From Chitinophagaceae bacterium (GTDB taxonomy: Bacteria > Bacteroidota > Bacteroidia > Chitinophagales > Chitinophagaceae): a DNA stretch of 5,214 nucleotides. The translations under genes were made by a program, and so were the position numbers. Below, piece by piece: positions 1 through 3,890 of this stretch (its first letter is position 1; every line of letters begins with the position of its first letter). The DNA is taken from positions 1 through 5,214 of the forward strand of contig JAEUVL010000147.1 of the NCBI GenBank assembly GCA_016786965.1. Direction: 5' to 3'. The notes below the pieces were generated by a model. It was not told the origin of the DNA. It worked only from the letters and a program-made list of their open reading frames with translations, and made no database searches.

Positions 1-69
1 CTTTGCAGGAAACGAACTGGTAATGAGCAATGCTAGTGCAACAATGCCCAGGGTTCTTTTAACTGACAT
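1..69 (-). CDS. Start of an exported protein (partial, signal peptide only)
   Basis: The reverse complement opens with ATG at 69 and stays open for 23 codons to the window edge. It reads MSVKRTLGIVALALLITSS, then FPAK. This is a textbook signal peptide: a short basic n-region (K4, R5), a hydrophobic core (about residues 7-16) and a polar Ser/Thr stretch before a probable cleavage site. The product is therefore probably exported to the periplasm or outer membrane. There is no lipoprotein Cys in the visible part. The leader before ATG is A/T-rich without a Shine-Dalgarno motif, like the other genes here. A box reading CATCTTTG on the minus strand (127-134) matches seven of eight positions of the Bacteroidota -7 element but has no clear -33 partner. 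The mature protein lies outside the window, so its function cannot be stated. The gene is divergent from the AraC regulator. Confidence 0.7.
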   Translation of the reverse strand, partial: MSVKRTLGIVALALLITSSFPAK

Positions 70-428
70 GATTAGATTTTTAGTTTGGTTATTTAATTGC
101 TGCTTGGTAAAGCTTTCATTCTACTGCAAAGATGTGATGACTAAATGAAGTTATTGTTATAAGGTCAGCTTATTAAATTGTATGATTCACACATTTAGAT
201 ACAAAGAGCTTATCAGGGGGCATTGTCAAGCACTGATAATGAACAGTTCATGTTGCTATCAGTAGATTTGTCTGCTTATTGTCACTTAATGAAGGGCTAT
301 TCAAGATCAGTCATACTCTTTTTAACGCAAATTAGGACTACCTTCATATAAAGCAGGTGATCCTTTCTTTCTTTCCCTCCTCATTTCCCCGGAATAATTT
401 ACAACAAGCCTGCTTTAAAAATCAAGTT
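70..428. other. Divergent intergenic region with dyads and a candidate promoter
   Basis: This gap of about 360 bases separates the minus-strand exported protein from the plus-strand regulator, so it should hold promoters for both. It contains no convincing gene. An open frame runs from GTG at 357, but its first 24 codons (residues such as SFFPSSFPRNN) do not resemble the regulator family. Visible structure is concentrated at 210-270: an inverted pair TTATCAG / CTGATAA (210-216 and 233-239), an 11-bp palindrome TGAACAGTTCA (240-250), a further TATCAG (257-262) and a perfect TAnnTTTG box (263-270). Confidence 0.6.
240..270 (+). promoter_or_regulatory. Candidate promoter with overlapping operator-like palindrome, upstream of AraC gene
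   Basis: TAGATTTG at 263-270 is an exact match to the Bacteroidota -7 consensus TAnnTTTG. The -33 position is weak: only a TG at 240-241, 21 bases upstream. The palindrome TGAACAGTTCA (240-250, central A) falls between the -33 and -7 positions, and TATCAG (257-262) abuts the -7 box and repeats the arm of the dyad at 210-239. A protein bound here would be expected to affect initiation. Transcription would start near 276, leaving an untranslated leader of about 150 bases. The promoter assignment is inference from consensus only. Confidence 0.4.
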
Positions 429-998
429 TTGAGATTATACATAAAAAATATGGTTTGCATACGCTGCAAAATGGTAGTGAAAGATGAATTGGCGAAGTTG
501 GGGTTGCACTATGCTTTTGTTGAACTTGGAGAAGCCGAAATACTGGAAACCATTACTAACGAACAGCAGGAAAAATTTAAAGTGGCACTTTTGCGATCAG
601 GCCTGGAGCTGATGGATGATAAGAAAAGTATCCTGATCCAGAAGATCAAAAGTGTGATCATTGAATTGGTGCATTATTCTGAAGAACCACTGATCGTTAA
701 TTTTTCGGTGTACCTGAGCGAAAAGTTGCAATATGATTATACTTACCTGGCCAATCTTTTTTCCGAAGTGCAAGGCACCACTATAGAGAAATTCATTATT
801 GCCCATAAAATAGAGAAGGTTAAGGAGTTACTGGTATATAATGAACTCAACCTTACGGAAATTGCCTACCAGATGCACTATAGCAGCGTGGCCCACTTAT
901 CCACCCAATTTAAAAAAGTAACAGGGTTGACCCCCTCTCACTTCAAACAACTGAAAGATAAACGCCGCACGGTGCTTGAAGCGGTTGGCGATGTTTAG
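429..998 (+). CDS. AraC-family transcriptional regulator, short type with HMA-like N-terminus
   Basis: This is a DNA-binding regulator of 189 residues from the TTG at 429. The N-terminal 70 residues resemble the ferredoxin-like heavy-metal-associated fold: strand RLYIKNM, then MVCIRC (Cys10 and Cys13), then helix KMVVKDELAKLG. The AraC double helix-turn-helix spans about residues 91-178, with NLTEIAYQMHYSSVAHLSTQFKKV as the second recognition unit and the family signature VTGLTPSHFKQLK. As I recall them, Bacteroidota relatives begin M-x-LYIK-x-MV and are about 190 residues long. TTG at 429 reproduces this, ATG at 450 would delete the first strand, and GTG at 357 adds an unrelated extension. 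Relatives often lack the first Cys, so metal binding is possible but unproven. The leader is A-rich with no Shine-Dalgarno. Targets are unknown; the neighbouring stress genes and the divergent exported gene are candidates. Confidence 0.85.
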   Translation: MRLYIKNMVCIRCKMVVKDELAKLGLHYAFVELGEAEILETITNEQQEKFKVALLRSGLELMDDKKSILIQKIKSVIIELVHYSEEPLIVNFSVYLSEKLQYDYTYLANLFSEVQGTTIEKFIIAHKIEKVKELLVYNELNLTEIAYQMHYSSVAHLSTQFKKVTGLTPSHFKQLKDKRRTVLEAVGDV

Positions 999-1018
999 CA
1001 TCTTTTGCATTTTTTTTT
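990..1018 (+). terminator. Weak T-tract terminator candidate after AraC gene
   Basis: The end of the regulator gene and its stop codon can form a small stem (GATG 990-993 with CATC 999-1002). It is followed by TTTT and then, after GCA, by nine T residues at 1010-1018. The stem is only four base pairs, so termination here is plausible but weak. Confidence 0.3.
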
Positions 1019-1050
1019 GCCTGTTGATACTTATCACAGAATCACTGGCA

Positions 1051-1079
1051 ACATATACCAGCTTTTAGCAGGTATATGT
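1051..1079. other. Inverted repeat / RNA hairpin between regulator and next operon
   Basis: ACATATACCAGC (1051-1062) and GCAGGTATATGT (1068-1079) form a 12-position stem with one A-A mismatch around a five-base loop, TTTTA. No T-tract follows, so this is not a standard intrinsic terminator. It lies about 100 bases before the ATG at 1178. It could be an operator for the two-gene operon or a structured leader element. Confidence 0.5.
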
Positions 1080-1177
1080 AGGAATAATATAACTGCCACT
1101 CCCAATGTTGTAACGAAACAACTGTTAACCAGTACGACCTTTAAGTCAGTTACTCGCAAAACCGAAATACCTGCAGT

Positions 1178-1486
1178 ATGATATTTTATTATTTAACAAT
1201 AATCACTATTATGTTGTTGCTGATTTTACTGATCCGGTTTTTGTTATGGCGTCGGAAAAGCATCCCGGTTGCGCTATATGCTGAGGCATTGAGAAATGAG
1301 AACAAAGGAGATTACCAGGCGGCTGTGGAAAATTATGAAACAGCATTGCAGGCTGTAACAAAGGCCCGTTTTGCAAGTGGTAAATTGAAACAGAAAATAG
1401 CAGAAAAACTGAAAGTGTTGCGTACGGTTATTGATTATCAGAAAACTTTCATTATTAATGAACCAATTCCGATGCCTGTTAAATAA
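1178..1486 (+). CDS. Small membrane-anchored protein with one TPR-like repeat
   Basis: This 102-residue protein is of unknown function. Residues 3-24 (YYLTIITIMLLLILLIRFLL) form one transmembrane helix, followed at once by WRRK. By the positive-inside rule this puts the C-terminal 75 residues in the cytoplasm. The segment at about residues 33-62 has the spacing of a tetratricopeptide repeat: LYAEALRNENKGDYQAAVENYETAL, with Ala, Gly-Asp-Tyr and Tyr-x-x-Ala-Leu in the usual places. A Lys-rich amphipathic helix follows (about 69-90) and may complete the repeat. The protein is probably an adaptor or scaffold rather than an enzyme. It is followed after 14 bases by another small gene, so the two are probably co-transcribed and may act together. 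The start at 1178 is the first ATG in frame and keeps the membrane segment intact. The name and partner are unknown. Confidence 0.75.
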   Translation: MIFYYLTIITIMLLLILLIRFLLWRRKSIPVALYAEALRNENKGDYQAAVENYETALQAVTKARFASGKLKQKIAEKLKVLRTVIDYQKTFIINEPIPMPVK

Positions 1487-1500
1487 TAGGTTGGCAAACT

Positions 1501-1710
1501 ATGAGAACGATGAATGAACTGGAAGGAGATATTCTGAAGACAACCAGTCTGATAGATAAGGAACACCCGGAATTAGCAAAGTACCTTGAGGAAATGCCCG
1601 TGACCATTCCTGATAACGGAGATCCTGTTATCACCACCGCTGTTTTGAATGAGTATAATGAATCATTAAAACTGTTACTGGTAAAGTATGCCCGGCCAGT
1701 AAAGAAATGA
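1501..1710 (+). CDS. Conserved small acidic protein, function unknown
   Basis: This 69-residue soluble protein has no signal peptide or membrane segment. The core reads ELEGDILKTTSLIDKEHPELAKYLEEMPVTIP, then a short loop (DNGDP) and a second helix NEYNESLKLLLVKYA. I recognise the pattern 'helix, PEL-x-KYL-x-EMPVTIP, helix with ESL-x-LLxKY' from many short uncharacterised Bacteroidota proteins, but I know of no assigned function. An equally good start is the second ATG at 1510 (MNELEGDIL), which matches the remembered beginning of relatives and would give 66 residues. The gene lies 14 bases after the membrane-anchored TPR-like gene and is probably in the same operon. A helical hairpin that binds a partner is a reasonable guess, nothing more. 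Confidence 0.72.
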   Translation: MRTMNELEGDILKTTSLIDKEHPELAKYLEEMPVTIPDNGDPVITTAVLNEYNESLKLLLVKYARPVKK

Positions 1711-1737
1711 CATGGTAACAGGGCCGGTATTCTTTTT
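1692..1737 (+). terminator. Possible terminator at end of the two-gene operon
   Basis: CCGGCC (1692-1697, inside the last codons of the small acidic protein) pairs perfectly with GGCCGG (1722-1727). It is followed by TATTCTTTTT. The GC-rich stem plus T-rich tail fits an intrinsic terminator, but the loop is long (24 bases), so confidence is low. Its tail overlaps the -33 element proposed for dps. Confidence 0.3.
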
Positions 1738-1769
1738 GACCAGCAGGAAACACCTGGTACTTACGTTTT
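1735..1769 (+). promoter_or_regulatory. Candidate promoter of dps
   Basis: TTTG at 1735-1738 fits the Bacteroidota -33 element. TACGTTTT at 1762-1769 fits the -7 element TAnnTTTG at seven of eight positions, with 23 bases between them, at the upper end of the usual range. Initiation near 1776 would give a leader of about 25 bases before the dps ATG. No experimental support is available. Confidence 0.4.
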
Positions 1770-1799
1770 CCGCGAAACACTCTTATTTAAAATATAGTT

Positions 1800-2273
1800 A
1801 TGAAAATAAATATTGGTATTACTGAGAATAACCTGGAGAAAAGTATTGCTCTATTATCCGTTTTGCTGGCAGATGAAATGACCTTGTATGTAAAAACCAG
1901 GAAGTTCCATTGGAATGTTTCAGGAGGCAGCTTCATGGAACTGCACAAATTATTCGAAACCCAGTATGCCGAGCTGGAAGAAACCATTGACCTGGTGGCG
2001 GAGCGCATCGGTAAGCTGGGAGGAAAAACGATTGGCACCATGAAGGAGTTCTCAGCAGCCACAAGGCTTACAGAAGCACCGGGTAAGTATGCTTCGCAAA
2101 AGGAAATGCTGAAGGAACTGCTGGATGATCATGAACTGCTCGTAAGTGAATTGCGAAAAGATATTGACACCAGCAGCGAAAAGTCGAAAGATGCAGGCAC
2201 AATTGATTTTATTACCGGCCTGATGGAGCAGCATGAAACGGCAGCCTGGGTATTGAGACGGTACCTGAACTAA
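1800..2273 (+). CDS. dps: Dps-family ferritin-like DNA-protection protein
   Basis: Dps proteins form 12-subunit cytoplasmic shells that oxidise Fe(II), usually with peroxide, and store the iron, protecting DNA in stationary phase or oxidative stress. The 157-residue length is normal for the family. The intersubunit ferroxidase residues are all visible with exact family spacing: His37 in TRKFHWNVSG, His49 and Glu53 in ELHKLFETQY, and Asp64 and Glu68 in TIDLVAERIGKLGG. Compared with E. coli Dps (51, 63, 67, 78, 82) the intervals are identical, with Glu replacing Asp at the third position. The four-helix bundle is complete, ending HETAAWVLRRYLN. The N-terminus is short, without the Lys-rich DNA-binding tail of E. 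coli Dps, so direct DNA binding is uncertain. The start at 1800 follows an A/T-rich leader (AATATAGTT). It probably has its own promoter (1735-1769). Confidence 0.96.
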   Translation: MKINIGITENNLEKSIALLSVLLADEMTLYVKTRKFHWNVSGGSFMELHKLFETQYAELEETIDLVAERIGKLGGKTIGTMKEFSAATRLTEAPGKYASQKEMLKELLDDHELLVSELRKDIDTSSEKSKDAGTIDFITGLMEQHETAAWVLRRYLN

Positions 2274-2306
2274 ACGAAGAAGAGTTTCGGGAATGTCTTT
2301 ACAGGT

Positions 2307-2330
2307 GCAGTGGTTTCGCTGCTTGTTCTG
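2307..2330 (+). terminator. Possible dps terminator hairpin
   Basis: GCAGTG (2307-2312) and CGCTGC (2317-2322) form a six-pair stem with one G-T wobble around a GTTT loop, followed by the T-rich sequence TTGTTCTG. It lies 34 bases after the dps stop codon. The tail is interrupted by G and C, so it would be a modest terminator at best. Confidence 0.33.
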
Positions 2331-2446
2331 CGATTCTTCTAAATGTGAGAAAGATACAACTGTAAAATACAATTCTGTAACTGTATACCTTCAATACAAA
2401 GTGACCTTTATGCAGTGAAAATTCCTTCACACTTAATACTAATAAT

Positions 2447-2632
2447 ATGAACAGCACTGAGTTAAAAGGCAATTGGAATGAAACCAAAGGCAAGCTTAAG
2501 CAAAAGTTTGCAGAATTGACGGATAATGACCTGATGTACGAAGAAGGTAAAAAGGAAGAGATGATGGGTAAATTGCAAAAAAAACTTGGTAAGACCAAGG
2601 AAGAATTGGATAAGCTTATTGGGTCACTATAA
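2447..2632 (+). CDS. CsbD-family general stress protein
   Basis: This is a 61-residue, highly charged, cytoplasmic protein of the CsbD family (Pfam CsbD; Bacillus CsbD is a sigma-B-dependent stress protein). The biochemical function of the family is not established. The hallmark start NSTELKGNWNETKGKLKQKFAELTDNDL is clearly visible and is followed by YEEGKKEEMMGKLQKKLGKTKEELDKLI. Both halves carry the 'G-x-x-x-x-x-x-G-K-hydrophobic' helical pattern typical of these proteins. Length is normal. The start at 2447 is preceded by TTAATACTAATAAT, an A/T-rich initiation region with no Shine-Dalgarno. It lies 173 bases after dps and is probably transcribed separately. A hairpin overlapping its last codons may end the transcript. 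Family assignment is secure, the exact role is not. Confidence 0.93.
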   Translation: MNSTELKGNWNETKGKLKQKFAELTDNDLMYEEGKKEEMMGKLQKKLGKTKEELDKLIGSL

Positions 2633-2652
2633 GCTTATTGTGCTTTTCTTTT
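2610..2652 (+). terminator. Terminator made of two palindromic direct repeats, overlapping csbD stop
   Basis: The 12-mer ATAAGCTTATTG occurs twice, at 2610-2621 and 2629-2640. Because its core ATAAGCTTAT is self-complementary, the first copy can pair perfectly with the second (10 bp, nine-base loop TGGGTCACT). The T-rich tail TGTGCTTTTCTTTT follows. The first arm codes for residues near Asp-Lys-Leu-Ile of CsbD and the second contains the stop codon. This fits an intrinsic terminator embedded in the gene end, although the stem is A/T-rich. Confidence 0.5.
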
Positions 2653-2687
2653 GGGTTATATTTTAATAATGGCGTAAAACTATCCCT

Positions 2688-3026
2688 GTGGAAAATACTG
2701 AGCTCGAGAAATCAACATCCCATATTATAGTGGAAATAATAGAGTATGTTACAAATTCGGTGGTGATAAAGACGATCATGAAAAAATCCACTGGCAATAT
2801 CAGTGTCATGTCTTTTGACAGCGGCGAAGGATTGACGGAGAAGACAAGTCCGTTTGATACTTTTGCCCAGATCATAGAAGGTAAAGCAAATATTGTGATC
2901 GATAATATATCACATATACTGGAAAAGGGACAGGGGATTATCATTCCGGCACACTCTCCCAATTTTATCAGGCCCAACGGCCGGTTCAAAATGATACTTA
3001 CTATTATTAAAGACGGGTATGAATGA
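2688..3026 (+). CDS. Small single-domain cupin with degenerate metal site
   Basis: This 112-residue cytoplasmic protein is a single cupin beta-barrel. The order of conserved elements is clear: STGNISVMSFDSGEGL (36-49), SPFDTFAQIIEGKANIVIDN (54-73), LEKGQGIIIPAHSPN (78-92) and FKMILTII (100-107). Relatives I recall have L-x-EHTAPFDAFVQ and IIMPAN-x-PHAL. Here the first-motif His is Lys52 and the second-motif His is Asn92. The only nearby His is His89, three residues earlier. Metal binding may therefore be lost or changed, and a sensing or sugar-binding role is possible. The GTG start at 2688 is preferred because the ATG at 2669 hits a stop after one further codon and the next in-frame ATG (Met31) would remove the first strands. 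A TATATTTT box (2657-2664) is a weak promoter candidate. The lmo0937-like gene begins 35 bases later and may be co-transcribed. Confidence 0.82.
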   Translation: MENTELEKSTSHIIVEIIEYVTNSVVIKTIMKKSTGNISVMSFDSGEGLTEKTSPFDTFAQIIEGKANIVIDNISHILEKGQGIIIPAHSPNFIRPNGRFKMILTIIKDGYE

Positions 3027-3061
3027 AGACGATATTAGTCATCGTACCATAAATCAGCAGT

Positions 3062-3217
3062 ATGAATAATTTACTTTATGTAGTAGCGGTAATACTGGTA
3101 ATTGCCTGGCTGGTTGGTTTTTTAGGACTGCATGCAGGCGGGTTGATTCATGTACTACTGGTAATAGCTGTGGTGGCCGTTATTCTCAGGCTCATCTCCG
3201 GAAAAAAATCAGTATAA
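3062..3217 (+). CDS. lmo0937-like small membrane protein (DUF5670 type)
   Basis: This is a complete 51-codon ORF: MNNLLYVVAVILVIAWLVGF, then LGLHAGGLIHVLLVIAVVAV, then ILRLISGKKSV and a TAA. It matches my memory of the lmo0937 family of tiny membrane proteins: NLLY start, I-x-W-L-x-GF-x-G-x-H-x-x-G-x-IH centre and L-x-R-L-I-x-G-(K/R) end. Two transmembrane helices (about 3-22 and 28-45) are joined by a short turn containing His24, Gly26-Gly27 and His30, with a basic tail that should face the cytoplasm. Function is unknown. Such genes are often found beside CsbD-like and other stress genes, as here. It lies 35 bases after the cupin gene and is followed by a strong hairpin (3298-3323), which suggests the end of a cupin-lmo0937 transcript. 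Confidence 0.88.
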   Translation: MNNLLYVVAVILVIAWLVGFLGLHAGGLIHVLLVIAVVAVILRLISGKKSV

Positions 3218-3297
3218 GGTGTAATGATCTGCCAGGGCATCCCAGTTTGTTTCATTCTATTTCTCCGGTGCAGGATCAATAATATGACAGTTAAATA

Positions 3298-3323
3298 AAA
3301 GCCCCTGTAAATACAGGGGCTTT
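3298..3323. terminator. Strong GC-rich hairpin, probable bidirectional terminator
   Basis: AAAGCCCCTGT (3298-3308) and ACAGGGGCTTT (3313-3323) pair perfectly over 11 positions around the tetraloop AAAT. GTTAAA (3290-3295) can also pair with TTTAAC (3321-3326) in an alternative extended form. On the plus strand only TTT follows the GC stem, while on the minus strand the tail is TTTTATTT. It probably ends the cupin-lmo0937 transcript, 80 bases after its last stop codon. Confidence 0.7.
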
Positions 3324-3340
3324 AACCTAAACCAACTGCC

Positions 3341-3379
3341 ATGAGAAATTTGCTAAACGCAAATTCGAGTCAAAACTAA
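3341..3379 (+). other. Leader-like 12-codon micro-ORF
   Basis: ATG at 3341 begins MRNLLNANSSQN and stops at 3377-3379. It sits 17 bases after the strong hairpin, behind AACCTAAACCAACTGCC, which resembles the A/C-rich leader that precedes many Bacteroidota coding starts, and the first codons look like a normal gene start. It could be a leader peptide, the remnant of a deleted gene, or part of an untranslated RNA. I do not call it a gene. Confidence 0.3.
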
Positions 3380-3387
3380 TTGTCTGC

Positions 3388-3420
3388 TTGCCCGGCTTTG
3401 TATTTACCTATTCCGGGCAA
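3388..3420. other. Second perfect hairpin in the intergenic region
   Basis: TTGCCCGG (3388-3395) and CCGGGCAA (3413-3420) pair perfectly over eight positions around a 17-base A/T-rich loop. No T-tract follows on the plus strand. It lies eight bases after the micro-ORF stop. Together with the 3298-3323 hairpin it suggests a folded RNA. Confidence 0.5.
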
Positions 3421-3468
3421 TGATAAAGATGGCACATAACTTTTGGGTTTGTATTATATGATGTGGGA

Positions 3469-3498
3469 TTTGAGTTATATAATTCACATATAACTTTT
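3469..3498 (+). promoter_or_regulatory. Candidate promoter with A/T-rich dyad for the Thivi_2564-like gene
   Basis: TTTG (3469-3472) and TAACTTTT (3491-3498) approximate the Bacteroidota -33 and -7 elements with an 18-base spacer, slightly short. The spacer and -7 box carry a perfect dyad AGTTATAT / ATATAACT (3473-3480 and 3488-3495). CACATAACTTTT at 3433-3444 is an imperfect copy of the same motif 52 bases upstream. A leader of about 110 bases would precede the ATG at 3614. Confidence 0.3.
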
Positions 3499-3613
3499 CG
3501 GTGGCTGTTATTCGCATCGGAAGTGTGAAAGATGTAAGGCTTTATTCCAGTTATGTAATATTACTATCTGTTGGTTTAAAGAGATTTGCAGTAAACAATT
3601 TAATTATTTTATT

Positions 3614-3799
3614 ATGCCACTATTTACCATTTTAATCGTTTTGATCGTTACGGGAGTGCTTCTTTGGCTTATCAATACGTATTTGCCGATGGACCGGAAA
3701 ATAAAGAAGAGTCTTAATGCAGTAGTGGTCATTGTACTGGTCATCTGGCTGCTGAATGCATTTGGTATCCTTGCATCGATGAAGAGTGTTCGTGTCTGA
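3614..3799 (+). CDS. Thivi_2564-like small membrane protein
   Basis: This 61-residue inner-membrane protein has two transmembrane helices: about residues 3-21 (LFTILIVLIVTGVLLWLIN) and 34-53 (LNAVVVIVLVIWLLNAFGIL). They are separated by the motif YLPMDRKIKKS, whose charge places the loop in the cytoplasm and both ends outside. The pattern VGVLLWLIN-x-Y-x-PMD-x-KIKK-x-LN-VVVI-x-WLLN-FG is what I remember of proteins named Thivi_2564 family. Their function is unknown. It is a second tiny two-helix protein beside the lmo0937-like gene, supporting a membrane-stress theme. The start at 3614 lies behind TTAATTATTTTATT, a typical A/T-rich initiation region. The GH130 gene follows after 91 bases, with a hairpin between them, so co-transcription is uncertain. 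Confidence 0.88.
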   Translation: MPLFTILIVLIVTGVLLWLINTYLPMDRKIKKSLNAVVVIVLVIWLLNAFGILASMKSVRV

Positions 3800-3855
3800 G
3801 CCGGATAGTATTTGTATCCTCATTAGACATCCCGACTGACAAATGTGGTGCTGTT

Positions 3856-3878
3856 GCAGCCCTGCTGTACCAGGCTGC
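3856..3878 (+). other. Hairpin directly upstream of the GH130 start
   Basis: GCAGC (3856-3860) pairs with GCTGC (3874-3878), and CTG (3862-3864) with CAG (3871-3873), with C3861 bulged and loop CTGTAC. The stem ends 12 bases before the ATG at 3891, in the leader TAATAAACTACA. There is no T-tract, so it is unlikely to be a terminator. It could influence translation initiation or be a protein-binding dyad. Confidence 0.4.
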
Positions 3879-3890
3879 TAATAAACTACA

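Larger units (their letters stand above)
3218..3613. other. Structured 396-bp intergenic region
   Basis: There is no protein gene of normal size here on either strand. The region is not featureless. In order it holds a strong GC hairpin (3298-3323), a leader-like sequence AACCTAAACCAACTGCC followed by a 12-codon ORF (3341-3379), a second perfect 8-bp hairpin (3388-3420), and an A/T-rich segment in which CACATAACTTTT recurs as CACATATAACTTTT, the second copy overlapping an 8-bp dyad. The segments 3218-3290 and 3505-3600 show nothing clear. Confidence 0.6.

Noticed and set aside
597..806. Minus-strand ORF of 69 codons inside the AraC gene
   Set aside because: It lies wholly within a well-supported coding region on the other strand and shows no recognisable protein.
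1746..1767. Short dyad ACCAG / CTGGT in the dps leader
   Set aside because: Only five base pairs with a ten-base loop and imperfect inner pairing, which is easily expected by chance.
2353..2390. Repeated ACTGTA and TACA/TGTA words upstream of csbD
   Set aside because: Short A/T-rich words without consistent spacing or a clear promoter partner; not enough to call an operator.
2293..2418. A 41-codon plus-strand ORF between dps and csbD, with Cys in WFRCLFCDSSKC
   Set aside because: It has no family resemblance and a poor start context, and it overlaps the possible dps terminator and the csbD leader. Most likely chance.
2299..2598. Minus-strand ORF opposite csbD
   Set aside because: It is antisense to a clear CsbD-family gene, and its composition is that of a reverse-frame shadow.
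2663..2989. Minus-strand ORF of 108 codons opposite the cupin
   Set aside because: The plus-strand frame shows conserved cupin elements; the antisense frame has no family features.
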